Shown: in pieces, positions 12,640-24,890 of the stretch
Position numbering within the stretch: position 1 is the first letter of the stretch
Layout: every line of letters begins with the position of its first letter
Assembly: GCA_000320605.2 (NCBI GenBank)
Contig: KB445801.1
Span: forward strand, 503,371 to 567,370
From: Gelatoporia subvermispora B
Lineage: Eukaryota > Basidiomycota > Agaricomycetes > Polyporales > Gelatoporiaceae
DNA length: 64,000 bases
Reading direction: 5' to 3'
The notes under the pieces: generated by a model
The model's database searches: none
Seen by the model: the letters and a program-made list of their open reading frames with translations, nothing else
Told to the model about the DNA's origin: nothing
Made by a program: the position numbers and the translations under genes

Positions 12640-12895
12640 GCGCTGATGGAAACTGTCATCACGAGCGAAATGTCACGGCCACAAGCGTAAGCTACGTCGC
12701 GAGGCATGCTTTGCTTTAGCTACTATCTATCAAACACAGGAAGGTCAAGCTTCGAGCCCAGTTACCGACCGCACCATCCGTTCCCACCCCAGTGCCTTCG
12801 ATACGTCTTCCCATTTCCGTCCGTACGCGGTGGAAACCGTACCTGGAGTGACCCTGATCAAATGCGGGAATACGGCGGAAAGGAAGGCCGTTACG
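12640..12895. pseudogene. Fragment of an F-box gene pair (convergent 3' ends)
   Basis: This stretch matches 17634-17880 in the same orientation. It covers the last few dozen bases of the plus-strand F-box gene, the gap, and the C-terminal end of the minus-strand F-box gene. Shared anchors include acgagc[ga]aa[ag][ct]gtcacggccac, ccgaccgca[ct]catccgt and gggaatac[ag]gcggaaaggaa. No open frame is preserved. Confidence 0.75.
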
Positions 12896-12960
12896 TATGT
12901 TGGCCTATTATATCACAAATGTACATACAGATTGAACTCGAGGTATTCTGATCCAACCGT

Positions 12961-15169
12961 TTACACTTCGCTCGTTTGGGCTGTGCATTCGCCCATCGCA
13001 ACCGCGCCGCAGGCGACCGCCATTTTGCGCCCGTCACGCTCATCGTTCTCCCTGCGGGCCTGCTTGCCCTGAAAGAGGAATATAAACGCAGCGCCAACGC
13101 AAACGATGGTCCCTTGGAAAATCAGCGCGCGTTTCATGTTCCGTGGCGGGCTGGCGTCTGGGCCCGCACGCAGGGCGCCTTCCACTAGGGCGATATTAGT
13201 GGAAGTTTTTGAGTATAGAGAGGACGTACCGAGCGTCATCATTACTCCGAAGACGTTGCCGCTGGAGTAGATGATAGTATTGAGTAATGGAAAGAGGGGG
13301 GGAAGAGAATCCACGCACGAGCACCACAGAATCGCGGAGCTGGCCATCGCGTTGCGCGTGAGCTCGCAAGCGAGCTCGATGGCAACGGGGAGCAACGTCA
13401 GACTCGATATCCCGATGACCGCCATGATCGTAAACAGCGCGGCGGTATCATCCGGACGAACTAAATCGAACATTATAAGCACATACGTGTAGATTCAGCG
13501 AGAATTATGAGCTCGTCGGACATCACACGTACCGGCCCAGATGAGACTCAGCCACGCAGCTGCGAGGAAGGGGATGAACGTCTTGCAGGTCCGGGCGAGG
13601 TGGTGCGTTAACACGCGATCAAAAAGCGGTGCGGTGATGGTCGCGCCGACCAGACCAGCGATAAGGATCGTCGCGCCCATGAGGCCTGCCGTACCAGGTG
13701 AGTAGCCATACGGAGCCTGATCTGTCTTGAATTATTATATTCAAAGCCGCAATCAAGGAAAGACATACAAGGACCTCATTTGTGAAGAGCGAAAACGTGT
13801 TTGTGCTGCACGTAAATCGGTGTCAGGACACGACTGCGGAAGAAGTAAAGAGAAAGGAAGACAACTGACATGCCAACAAGGATCCCGAAGTTCAGTATCA
13901 AGATCAAGAAGTCGATGCGTTGTCGGATTGTCATGTACGTCGGTGCGTCGAGCTGCTGCTTGCCGCGTATCGCCCGCCCCAACGACATGTACGTCGGGTT
14001 CTCCTGTGCACCCGTAAATGCTATCGAAATTGTCAGCCTTTCCTGCAGGGTGAACTCGAACCAAAGGCGTACTTGGAGGAGTCGGCGGCGAGCTCTGTAT
14101 TAGAAGTGCGATGGGTGCCAATGCTGTGGATATGATCGCCAGAACCAGGACCTACCAGGGCTCGTGAATGAAGCACCTCAAGAATACGTGGTAAGGGTCA
14201 GATAGTTACCGAATGTCGTGGCGTGCCCAACCTGGGCGAGGCGAGCTGACCAATTGCAGATCCAACAGCGCTGGCTGCGGAATTACCGTTAGTTAATGAA
14301 CCAAGTAGACAGAAGACAACGCCGCACAAAGTGCCATGATCATAGTTGCAGTTGTCCGGCCCTTCAAGTCGAACCATTTTTCAGAGTAGCTGGGTACAAG
14401 TACCTGGAAGATTGGCGACGCGATGCCCAAAAGTATCTTCAATGAAATCAGGATCCCTGATAAGTTTCGAGCACTTCAAGGTATAGACTTACTTGGCCGA
14501 TTAGTATGAGCGCGTACGAAGATCTGGGACTGAGGGAACTAATTGTTCCGGCGTATCGGACCCACGCAGAAATCAGCACAAGCACCGCTCCCGCCAAGCT
14601 CTAGAGCATTGTCAACACAGAACACCTGAGTTTCATCAATAAATATTGACGTACCACTTTACGAATGCCAAATTTCGAGAAGAGGAAAGGTAACGGGAAC
14701 GAGACCGCAATATATACGACTCCGACAGAATTCCCCAGCCAGTTGACCTCGTCCAATGTGAAACCGAACTGATCTGCGGCTAGAGCAAATGTCAGAGCCC
14801 GTTGTTAGAATAGCAATGAATTGGTCAAGACTGACTGCCGTTTGCTATGGGTCCGAACCACGATATAGGCATCCCCACCACAAGGTTCAATATGACCTGA
14901 AATGCGAAGTTGTGAGACTTCGCTGTATAGCAAAAATTCAGGCTCACTATCGCAATGACACCTATCCACCGTCTTTTGTACATTTTATAGGGCTGCATCG
15001 AAACATACGGCTCGAGAGGACTCGTTTCGACTGAACGTTCCGTGATATTTATCAATGATGCCTTGCGACTGATTGCAGGGCTCCCGTTCGAGTTGCTGCT
15101 CCGGCAAGTAATTACCAATCGCGAGCTGTAGTCTGCTCCGACTGCTACGTCGTGAGGCGCAGCGTCCAT
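12961..15169 (-). CDS. MFS transporter, FLVCR-like, copy A
   Basis: About a dozen exons on the minus strand, with introns at the same places as in copy B. It is a 12-helix major facilitator protein of the FLVCR/DIRC2-like type. Diagnostic pieces are WFGPIANG in the first helix, NWLGN, WVRYAGT, the YSEKWFDLKGRTTATMIMA loop, SPPTPPS before the central loop, and GALRAGPDA near the end. These families move small organic solutes or haem-type cargo across the plasma or vacuolar membrane; the substrate here is unknown. The ATG equivalent to the start of copy B (15260) runs into the wrong frame after a net 2-nt loss, so I place the start at the next in-frame ATG, 15169. That shortens the cytosolic tail by about 30 residues and spares the first helix. 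The 51-nt first intron is stop-free. Confidence 0.75.
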
Positions 15170-15269
15170 GGTCAGGTTCCGCAGTGTAGAACACGTGGAA
15201 TTGCGCAGTTCGTAGGGCTTGAGGGACACGAGGAGAAACAGATGTCAGGGAAATCCGCACGCTATGGGG

Positions 15270-16853
15270 ACGTTTCGAGCTTCAGCAGGAGGACGACGTG
15301 ACATTGTTATGTGTACGGACATATATAGCAACGGAAAAGAAGCTGAGGGTCACTACCTTGCTGCATCTAGTGTACAACAGCGCCGGGCACCCCGCAGACG
15401 TTCGGGATTGGCAATTCGGCAGACTTTGCGGCTAGCGATGTGTACCTACGAGCTGCGCGAGAAGCAATACAACAGGGCACCTGGCTTGACTGTATTCCCA
15501 TGCCGGATGTGGGCTTTCGAAGACCGGTCAGAATATCAGGTGATGTCGTAAAGCTATGTACAGTGGATTAGTCCCGATCGAGACTCGAGGGGACTTGCGA
15601 TGGCCGCGAGTCCCCAAGCCCCATAGCGTCAAATTGAAGCTTCGAACCTCCGACGGAGATTTTTGACCGCAATCGTCACTGCGTGAGCAGCCTCCAAGGC
15701 AAAGCCCAGAGACCTCGCTGTGTTGATAGGGACTTACTTCTCATTGGATTGGTGCGTATTCGTTGGGCTTTGTAGGTCCCTGCAGGCAAATTGCTTCCCC
15801 GCGAATTTGTCTGCATTCAAACGAACAGAATCAAAGTAGCCGGCTCAGCCTCACGTTGGACCGCCGGGTTCTGTACCACTGCCACTGCCCTGTGAGCGCA
15901 GTATAGGCGCATCCTCGAGCATGATTCCGCAGCCCGGGCCAACTTAGCCACCAGGCCCACCATCTCCGGCTCTGGCGCTACCGCCACGGCAGTACTGCGG
16001 ACATGTCTACCCAAGCCTTGCACAAGAACCTGACGTGCTGCCATCTCAATGCCCCGCTGCAGTTGTGTTCCGCCAGGAAAGCATGGACCGGGTCTTCCTG
16101 CGCTGGCACAGACGACAGAAGCACTCTTGTCAAGTGGACGCAGTGCTGGGGGTTCCAAACGCGCAGGGAACGGCGAAAGGCGAAAGTGCCGTTGTTGCTG
16201 GGAACCGTCGCGCAGACGAGCGCCAATTAAGGTGTCCCGGAGGTTGTGTACCATAGCACTGAGTCTAAGGGTAGGAGACCGCAACTCCTCTGGCAATATC
16301 GAAAGTGTTGGGATAGAGCAAGTCGTCCGGCCGTGAGACGGACGAAGAGCGAGGCGGCGCTGCACCAGACAGATTTCCGATGCCCTCAGAAGTAAGCGAG
16401 GTGCACCATGCACCAATTCGCAAATGGTGGCGACAATATGTGGAACACCCTGTTGAACAAAAACATCACCTGCTGCATGCAAGCTGGGCTAGATCGTGGC
16501 ACACGGGAGGGAGCTCATCTCCATTTCTGCTGCGCCTTGTGCAGCAAGCACATGTACGGATGACGGCACATTCTGCCGAATGAGACACTGCGCAGAAGGA
16601 GTGATTATTTGTTCGCATCTGCCGGTCGGTGAAGGTGGTGGAAGGGAACCGCAGTGGCGATAGACGTGCGCCGATTCGGTGATGTGGAGTTTTGACGCGG
16701 CCGGCACAGGTACTGCATCCTGCCGACGGCCGTATCCGATGTTCGTGAGCTGTCTTCCCGACCCTCCTTTTCGACCTTTCGTGCGCTCAAAGAGGACTAC
16801 GCCGATATACACCGCTCTATCCAGAGCAGCCTGGGTGCTGTGAGCCTTCAAGT
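15270..16853. other. Decayed tract upstream of MFS-A
   Basis: 15321-15330 is a TATA-like tatatat (minus strand) conserved in copy B. From about 15390 the sequence resembles 23490-24890. A minus-strand open frame (15817-16482) has a counterpart at 24174-24854, but the readable frame shifts between the copies and no domain is recognised. I read it as a degraded gene or fortuitous GC-rich frames. Confidence 0.5.
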
Positions 16854-16910
16854 ATGCTATCTCGCCGACCTCACCGATGCGGATCGAAAGAACAACTCAT
16901 TCGCAGAATC

Positions 16911-17678
16911 ATGCCAGGACATTCGGCCCTCCCTCCGGAGCTCACGGACAGAGTCATCGATTTCTTGCACGACGACGCGGCTGTTCTCAAGGCTTGCAGC
17001 CTTGTGTGCCGCTCATGGCTGCCTTCCTGTCGCTTCCACAAGTTCAGCTTTACATTCATCGGATCCGAACATCAGCCTCTCTTCAGATGGACACTCCAAG
17101 CTCTCCCGTATATTGGTCCATATATTCGGCACGTCTTGGTTGATTTCCGTAAATACGAAGATATCAACTGCTTCGACGATGTGGCTCGCAATCTGCCTAA
17201 TCTCCGGATGCTACAGGTCAACTTCAGCGTGCGGATCTTTGACGAGGTCGACCCGAAGGAAGCAACATTGAAAATTGCAGCCGTGAAATCCGTTACTCAA
17301 CTCTCCTTTTTCTACGTCGCCGTCTATGACGAGCTCGATCAGCTCGCCGGAGTCCTCGGTTGCTTCCCCAATGTGAAGGAATTTCGGATCGAGCGCATCG
17401 ATGTGGAAAGCGTCGGTGAATTTCCAGACCGCGAAGAGATGCACGCACAAGTATTGGCAGACACACTTTCAAGGGCGCCTTTGCGGAGGTTGGAAGTGGA
17501 ACACGACGTCTATGTCGTAGCTTGCTGCATGTCTTTACGTCCCTTTAGAACGCTGCACACTCTGCAGATGGAATACTACTTCTCGGGGGATATGTACGCC
17601 ATGCCGATGATGCTGATAGCACTGTGGGACGCATTGACGGAGATCATCATCACGAGCAAAGCGTCACGGCCACGTTAG
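16911..17678 (+). CDS. F-box protein, short
   Basis: Single open exon of 255 residues. A classic F-box begins at about residue 6 (LPPELTDRVIDFL, then ACSLVCRSW), expected to bind Skp1 in an SCF ubiquitin ligase. A leucine-rich region follows with patterns such as LPNLRMLQV and FRTLHTLQM for substrate recognition. An in-frame ATG at 16854 would add 19 residues, but the F-box lies close to the second ATG, which I prefer. Mushroom F-box proteins of this type are usually 350-500 residues, so this one may be truncated at the C-terminus, where it meets the convergent neighbour 32 bp away. Specific substrates are unknown. Confidence 0.75.
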   Translation: MPGHSALPPELTDRVIDFLHDDAAVLKACSLVCRSWLPSCRFHKFSFTFIGSEHQPLFRWTLQALPYIGPYIRHVLVDFRKYEDINCFDDVARNLPNLRMLQVNFSVRIFDEVDPKEATLKIAAVKSVTQLSFFYVAVYDELDQLAGVLGCFPNVKEFRIERIDVESVGEFPDREEMHAQVLADTLSRAPLRRLEVEHDVYVVACCMSLRPFRTLHTLQMEYYFSGDMYAMPMMLIALWDALTEIIITSKASRPR

Positions 17679-17710
17679 TCATGAAAATGCATTGCTTCAG
17701 TCACCATCCA

Positions 17711-19374
17711 TCAACAACCGGAAGGTCTAGCTTCCATCCCTGTTACCGACCGCATCATCCGTCCACACTCCAGTGCCTTTGATACATCCGCCCATCTCCG
17801 TTCGTACGTCCTGTTGACCACGTATGAGGCCATTGAGGTGATGCTGGTCAGCTGTGGGAATACAGCGGAAAGGAAAGCCGCCGCATCCTCTGGCCTCTCG
17901 ATTGGCGACCATTCGACGTTGAGGAATTCTAGTAAGCGTCCCATGCCGTACCCCTGCGTTGGCTGGCTCATCTGCGTGGCATCGAAGTTTATCACGAGGT
18001 GGCGTAGTAAAGGACAGTGTACTGCAAGCATCTCGAGGGACGCCTGCGTGAGCATGGGCCGGAATTCTCTTGACCATGTCCGCGGTACATGAATCGAGAG
18101 ACGAGAGAGTTGTGGCCAGGCCATGATGATGTCCTTGAATTGATCGTCCCCGATTTCAAGACAAAATCCTGTTTCCAATGTAACCTCCGTGACGTTCTTG
18201 AAAACAAGGAGGGACTGGATGTGCGACGACCTAAGACGGATTTGTTCGTACGACTCTGCGAGGACGTCGAGGTCAATGCTGAAGCTTCTGAGGGATGTAT
18301 GAGGGCAACATCTGGCAACAGTCTCGAGTAGCTCCTGCACGTCGGATCCGAGGATCGGTCTCTCCTCACAATCAGCTACGCGAATATTGAGAGTCTTGAG
18401 TGGGACACCACTAAATACTTGTAGCATAGCGTAGGTCGGCGAGAGGTTGCAGATCTCGATCGAGAGGTTCTTCAAGCTTGTGAATTTAGATGAGGATATG
18501 GTTTTAGAGGCCAAATTGAGGTCAACGGGCAAGCCATCATCACGTAGTGTTAGACAGGTGAGATTAGGGAGAGACCTCAGCCAAGCGAATGAGGCGCCGG
18601 CCGCAAGACGGTCATCGGGTAGATCGAGATTGACATCTCGGAGTGCCCGAAGATCTTCTAGGATGAATGGGATCGAGTTTGGCCGATTGTCTGGGCCCTG
18701 TAATTCCAATTTCAAGGTGGATAAGTCGGATGAAATCCGGACGATGTCTGATAGGAGCGATGTGACGTCACGTTCAGAAGGTCGTTTTCCGAAGCCGGAG
18801 TCGTACACATTCAGAATCTTCAGCACAGGGGACACGAAGATGTTCATGATGTTCCAGTATCCCGACTTGACTTCGAACAGGCTCAATTTACGTAAGCACG
18901 GAAAGAGTGCCCCCGAGACCCGATAAGTGCTGAGGTCCAATAGCGCCGCATCTGAAGGAAACCTGTCACGATGATCACTGCCTTTCCCTGAAAGTTCCAG
19001 ATATTTGATCTTGCGAGCGTAGTAAATGAACCTGATCCAGTCGCGTGGAACGAGCGATCTCATGAAAGACTGTGATGAATGAGACATTGTGAGTAGAGAC
19101 ACTGCCCCAATTCACTCACCAGCATCTCCCCCTTACGCCCTTCCCTGACATGTCTATACTCCCAACAGCCGCTAGGCAAGCACTGAATGATCCCTACGAT
19201 ATTGTTCTGCCGTTCCCATAATATGTTAAGGGCGGGTTCCCTGAAGGCGCGACATGTTCGTGCAAGTGCAGCTAGCGTAGAAGGGTGGAGAGCAATGTAA
19301 TGATCTTCTGGGTCGCCTTGTAGAACGCGTAAAACGAGGTAAAGTATTTCAGAGATTTGAAGGCAGCGATGCAT
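17711..19374 (-). CDS. F-box/leucine-rich-repeat-like protein
   Basis: Two exons: 19374-19120 (85 codons, phase 0) and 19069-17711, with a 50-nt intron (gtgagt...cacag). The N-terminus carries the divergent mushroom F-box (ILYLVLRVLQ, then LAALARTCRAFREPALNILWE). It is followed by about 430 residues of regularly spaced leucine-rich strands such as LPNLTCLTLRDDGL and SLEMLAVHCPLLRHL. The predicted role is an SCF substrate receptor. It converges on the shorter F-box gene. The last 190 nt also occur, degraded, at 12700-12895. Well-preserved reading frame; substrate unknown. Confidence 0.82.
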
Positions 19375-19639
19375 CGTAGTCCTGCCAGATGAAACTCGCC
19401 TTCAGCTGAGCAAGTTTCCACCTCGTCGCGCGCCATGCCACTTGTGTCACGTGCCAGTTCACGACTTGCCTCCAGCCCTCCTCCTGCACCCCGCGCGCCA
19501 GCCCTGCGCACAAGGATACCGTATGAACTGGGCGTGTGCCTTACACCCATGTATATTACGAACATGTTACTTACATGTAAGTAATAGGAAACTTCAGTGC
19601 GTACGCAGATCGACCCCGACATCGTGCGCTGCCCTGCGC

Positions 19640-19933
19640 TGCCCCCCGCGCCAGCTGAGCGCCCTGCAGGGCGCCCGCCGTACGAGCACGCGAGGCGCCG
19701 CCCAGACACGCGCAAGGAGGGCGTGGTGATGCTGAATAGGCTCTATGCGGCGTGCGGCGTGAAGGACTACTTCTGACGACTGGCGGCGGCTTCGTCGAGG
19801 TCTCGATCAGCCGCGAGATCAAGGCCCTCTCGACCCCACGCACGCCGCTCACTGACAAGTGCAAGGACAAGCGCGGAATGCGCGACGTGTCCCCGCGGAA
19901 CCGTGCGCAGCCATCCACCCACGGTGCCCTCTG
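19640..19933 (+). pseudogene. 3' fragment of the low-complexity gene
   Basis: Copy of the last ~300 nt of the gene at 9116-11706. It keeps the same terminal stop and downstream flank but has no upstream exons. A one-base deletion at about 19774 (gactacttctgacg against gactacttcttgacg) creates a frameshift and an immediate TGA. It marks the left edge of duplication unit B. Confidence 0.85.
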
Positions 19934-21062
19934 ATTCCCGCAATTCGATGTTCGACTTTGTATGTCCACCCATGTCTCTCTCTCCATCATCTCAAGACCT
20001 GAAGATATCCGGTGACTCTCTGAGCCTCTTCTGCATTGGTCTTTCTCGTGTCCCTTCTGCCCTGGCTTTGGGTCTTGTCATGTATGGTCGCTTCAATCTG
20101 TCCCATACATCATCTGCACCTGTGCTCCTTGTCTCTATCTCCGCTTAACAATTGTTTTCGTCGTGTCTTGGTCTGGTTGCTGCCTGTGGATCGCCTCTGT
20201 CTAGTCTCGTCACATCTTCAGTACCCTACGGCTCTCATGATGTCTTGTGGTTTCGGCCTAGTAGATCCCACTCCTCTGAATGTAATAGTCCTTTCCAGTT
20301 TTCCAGGATATCCTGTATCGCTTGATGCGCTGCTTTTGCTCCGCATTATATCATCGTTTTGATTTGATTTATCTCAGAATCTGGAACCGATGAAAACCAC
20401 CATAGCACTGTCCGCAGAAGCCAAGCGTAATCTTCAATTGCAAATCCTTATCTGCAATGCAGCCTGCACAGATATCATGACGGGTGATAGATTAGAAGTG
20501 AGATCGCGGTCGAACGACGGGCAATTGTGAGGCCGGGTCTGGCCTGTGTGCCCGCCGAATATCGAATACAATGTCGCGGGCGGTTCGTCATCTGAGGATG
20601 ATGCGCCAAAGGAAGTTGGGCCCCACGCGCACGCTCACGCGGAGGATGGACCGAGCGGGCATGGGCACCGACAGGACGAGACCGAGCCAATGTCCGAGCG
20701 CACGCCCCTCGCTCATAGCTGTAGCGGTGCGATACCGCTATCGCACCGTACTATGGAAACACCATGCAACGCGCATGGTATTGGCATGAATGACTAGACT
20801 GTAGTCCGAGCCGAATACTGTAATTCCATCAAGGCGCACCGAAGGCCAGGTGGTGGCTGTAACTGTACAATACGACAGAATTTGCAGGCGGAATACAAAA
20901 ATATGTGCGTTGGCGAACCCTGTGACACATACATTGCATGGGCCTAGAGGCTTGCTATAGGTTATAATATACAAAATACAATAAGGTGTTCTACACAAAT
21001 GTTATAGGTGTCATATGTTAATCGTACATACAGATTGAGTCCGGAAATCGCTGGTCCGGTCG

Positions 21063-23364
21063 CTATACCTCGCTCTTCCCAGCGGTGCTCTCGCCCGTCG
21101 TGACCATGTCGCCTACTGCCGCCATCTCGCGCTCATCGTTCTCCCTGCGGGTCTGCTTGCCCTGGAGCAGGAACGCGAACACGGAGCCAACGCAAACGAC
21201 GGTCCCTTGGAAGATCAGCGCGCGTCTCATGTTCAGTGGCGGGCTGGCGTCTGGGCCTGCGCGCAAGGCGCCTTGCACTAAGGCTATGTTAGCCAAAGAT
21301 CGGACGATGTTTGAGTATAGTGAGGACGTACCGAGGACCATCATTACTCCGAAGGCATTGCCGCTGAAGTAGATAGGGGCGTTGAGTGATTGGAGGAGAG
21401 GGGGGAAGAGATATGAACGCACGAGCACCACATGATCGCGGAACTGGCCATCGCGTTGCGCGTGAGCTCACAGGCGAGCTCAATGGCGACGGGCAGCAAC
21501 GTCAAACTCGATGCACCGATGACCGACAAGATCGTGTACAGCGCGGCGGTATTATTCGGACGGACTAGATGAACATTGTAAGTGCATGCGCGTGGATTCG
21601 GCGAGATCTATGAGCTCGTCAGATAAGACACGTACCTGCCCAGATGAGACTCAGCCAGGCGCCTGCAAGGATGGGGGTAAACACCTTGCAGGTCCGCGCA
21701 AGATAGTACGTTAACACGCGGTCGAAGAGCGGTGCTGTGACGGCCGCGGCGGCCAGGCCGACGAGGAGGAGTGTCGAGCCCATGAGCCCGGCCGTAACAG
21801 GTGAGTATCCATACGGAGCCTACTCTATCATGAATAACCATATTCGAAGCCGCAATTAAGGAAAGACATACAAGATCCTGGTTTGATAGGAGTGAAAACG
21901 TGTTGACTCTGGAGGTAAATCCGCATCAAGATATGACTGCGGAAGAGGCAGTGAGAAAGGTAACTGACGTGCCAACGAGGATTCCAAAGTCGAGAATCAT
22001 GATCAGGAAGTCGATGCGCTGTCTGAACGTCATGTACGTCGGCGCGTCCGGCTTCTCCTTGCCGAGCATCGCCCGCCCAAGCGACATGTACGTCGGGTTC
22101 TCCTGTGCACCCGTAAATGCTGTCGGAATTGTAAGCCCTCCCTGCAAGGTGAATCGAATCGAAGACAGGCGTACTTGGGGGCGTCGGCGGGGCGCTCTGA
22201 ATGAGGAGCGCGATAGGTGCCACCGCTGTGGATATGATCGCCAGGACCAGTATCTATCAGGGCTCGTGAATGAGGCGCTCCGATAATATGTAGTGACGGT
22301 TAGATAATTACCGAATGCCGTGGCGTTCCCAAAAAGGGCGAGGCCAGCTGACCTACCGCATTTCCAACAGGGTTGGCTGCGGAATTCTCGTCAATCTACG
22401 AACCGAGTAGGCGGAAAATAATGCCGCACAAAGTGCCATGATCATAGTCGCAGTTGTCCGGCCCTTCAAGTTGAACCATTTTTCGGAGTAGCTGGGTACC
22501 AGCACCTGATAGATCGGCGCCGCGATGCCCACAAGCATCTTTCATGCAATTAGGACCCTCGACAAGTTTACTGACCACTTGAAAATATATGCTCACTTGG
22601 CCGATCAGTATGAGCGCATATGAGGATTTAGGACCGAGGGAGCTAATCGTTCCGGCGTATCGAATCCAGGCAGAAATCAGCATGAGCGCCACTCCCACCA
22701 AGCCCTGGAGGCCTGTTAACGCAAACGCCTGGGCTTTTTGAAAGTACTGACGTACCACTTTACGAATGCCAAATTTTGTAAAGAGGAAAGGTAATGGGAA
22801 CGAGACCGCGATGTACACCACTCCGCAAGAGTTCCCGAGCCAGTTGACCTCGTTTAGTGTGTAGCCGAACTGATCTGCGGCTGAAGCGAGTGTCAGAGGC
22901 TATTGTTGTAATGCAAATGAGTTTGTTTGGACTTACCGCCGTTCGCTATGGGTCCGAACCACGACAGAGGCATCCCCACCACGAGGTTCAGTATGACCTG
23001 AGGTACGAAGTTGTAGGACTTCGTTGTGAAGCAAGTAATTCAGGCTCACAATCGCGATTAAACCAACCCATCGTTTCTTGTACATCCGATAGGGCTGCGG
23101 CGCAACATACGTCTCGATGAAATTCTTGTCGACCGAGTCTTCTTTGTCATGTATCATCGATGTTTTGCGGCTGATTAGAGGGCTTCTGATCGAGATGCTG
23201 CTCCCAGGGGTAGATAGCGGTCGCGAGCCGTGGCCCGAACCTGTCTCCATGTCGTTTGGTACATCCTCCATGATCATGTTCGCGGTGCAGACCAAGCTGG
23301 TTCTGCGTAATGCGTGAGCGCTTGAGCGATCCGAAGTAGACAGAGATGTCAGAGAGGTTCGCAT
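21063..23364 (-). CDS. MFS transporter, FLVCR-like, copy B
   Basis: Paralogue of the transporter at 12961-15169, with the same intron positions and motifs: WFGPIANG, WIRYAGT, YSEKWFNLKGRTTATMIMA, APPTPP, GALRAGPDA. The start at 23364 opens an intact ~100-residue hydrophilic tail before helix 1; copy A has lost the matching frame. The first intron is 52 nt here (51 in A), so it must be spliced to keep the frame. The introns I checked close in phase, so the gene appears functional. The C-terminal tail differs from A (EMAAVGDMVTTGE), suggesting the copies have diverged for some time. Substrate unknown. Confidence 0.78.
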
Positions 23365-23420
23365 GTTATGGGGATAATTCTAGCTTCAGGAAAAGGTGGT
23401 GCAATATGGCTTTGTGCACT

Positions 23421-23430
23421 CACTTATATA
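23421..23430 (-). promoter_or_regulatory. TATA box of MFS-B
   Basis: tatataagtg on the minus strand, about 60 bp before the ATG. A similar element (tgctatatat) lies at the same distance from the old ATG of copy A (15321-15330). Conservation in both copies supports a promoter role. Confidence 0.5.
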
Positions 23431-24890
23431 GCACCGCACAAAAAGCCCAGGGTCATTGAGTCGCTGCATCTAGCATGCACCAGTATTGGGCGCCCCGCAG
23501 ACGTTCGGGATTGGCAGATCCTGGCGCTAGTGACGTGTGGGTAGGGCGCGAGAAGGATAGGATAGGATAGTGAAACCGGCACGGTCCCACGCTGGAACGC
23601 CGGGTCAGTACAACATCGCCATTGGCCAATTCTCCGGTTCCATGCCGGGTACTTTCGAGGCCGGCCAGAGTATCAACTGCATCGTCCGAAATAAAGTCGC
23701 AAGTTTATGTACATCAGAAAAGTCATAGTCGCGGCTGACACTCGAGAGGACTCGCGATGAGCTCCAAACGCAAGACGGGATCCGACCATGACTATAACTG
23801 TGCGAGCGGCGTCCAAGACAAAGCCCAGAGACCCTACAACTCCGACAGGTGCGTACCCCGCTGGTGCGGGGCCGTTGGGATTTGTGGATCCCAGCAGACA
23901 AATTCGCGAAAGCAATCAAGCTGTCTGTGTTTGGCTTGCCAGCGTCTTCCGCGCCTCACAAGCGCGTTGAGATTGACCCTGTTATAAGGCGCGTACAGAT
24001 AACTCGAGAGTTTCCTGATGTCACAGCCGTTCGCCTGCGCTCCCTCGCTGGCCGATGCCATAGGAGTGCCGGGACTCGTACACCATCCCGCGTCAGCAAA
24101 GCAACACCGGAGACTGTCAATCATGTACCTCTACAGACCGCTGCTACCGCCTTGGGGGCGCAGCATAAGCGTCTTATCGAATAGCGATAACACATCTCAA
24201 ACAACGTAAGTCACCAGGCCTACCATCTTCGGTTCTGGCGCTACTGCCCTCGTGTGCCAGACGAGCGCTGTGCTGCAGACATGCCCATCTGCACCTTGCA
24301 CAGGAAACTGGCCCGCAGCCGCCCCAGTGCCCCGCTGCATTTGCATTCCGGGAGCATATGGACCGGGTCTTCTTGATTGCGCCGGCACAAACGACAGTGT
24401 TAGCCGCAAGCAGCGCGGTACTGGTGCTCGATGCTGATCGTCCCATCGCATGCCGGCGGTGCACCGCGACCGCGGGGTCGGACATGAGCAGGCAGGTCAC
24501 GAAGCTCAGAAAATACAGGAAGCGGCGAAACGCAACACTGTTGTCGCGGAAATTCGTCGCGCGAACGAGCGCCGGTTCATGGGGCTCTGAAATTGAGCAC
24601 CACGGGCCTCGTCTAAGGATGCGGAGACCGCCGCCCCCGTGACTACGTCGGGATAGATCATAGAGCAGGTGGGCCGGTGCGAGACGGATGGAGATGGTGG
24701 CGGAGTACCAGACAGAGGTCCGATGCCCACAGAGACCGGGGGGTCGGAAGTGAGTGAGGTGCACCGTACACCGATTCGCGAAGGGCGGCGACAACATGTG
24801 GAACACCCTGTTGAGCCAGAATATCGCCTTTGCTGCTTGGGTCGACTTGGCCACACGGTCTCACGCGGGACACTTCTGCTGCTTTGACTC

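Larger units (their letters stand above)
11460..16580. repeat. Segmental duplication, unit A
   Basis: Left unit of a two-copy segment (partner 19640-24890). By eye, homology covers the 3' end and downstream flank of the low-complexity gene, the spacer, the whole MFS gene with its TATA box, and the tract behind it. The offset between copies drifts from about 8.1 to 8.36 kb because of small indels. Unit A also contains an F-box fragment not seen in unit B. Confidence 0.8.
19640..24890. repeat. Segmental duplication, unit B
   Basis: Right copy of unit A. It carries the truncated 3' gene fragment, spacer (19934-21060), a complete second MFS gene, its TATA box at 23424-23430, and the decayed tract to about 24890, where ggaacaccctgttga is shared with 16442. 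It begins inside a coding exon, so the breakpoint cut the source gene. Confidence 0.8.

Noticed and set aside
23030..23090. Apparent one-base frameshift in MFS-B relative to MFS-A
   Set aside because: The difference lies in a gtgagc...ctcag intron (51 nt in A, 52 nt in B), so both coding frames remain intact.
24174..24854. 226-residue minus frame in duplication unit B, with a counterpart at 15817-16482
   Set aside because: The readable frame shifts between the two copies and no domain is recognised; described as a decayed tract, not a gene.
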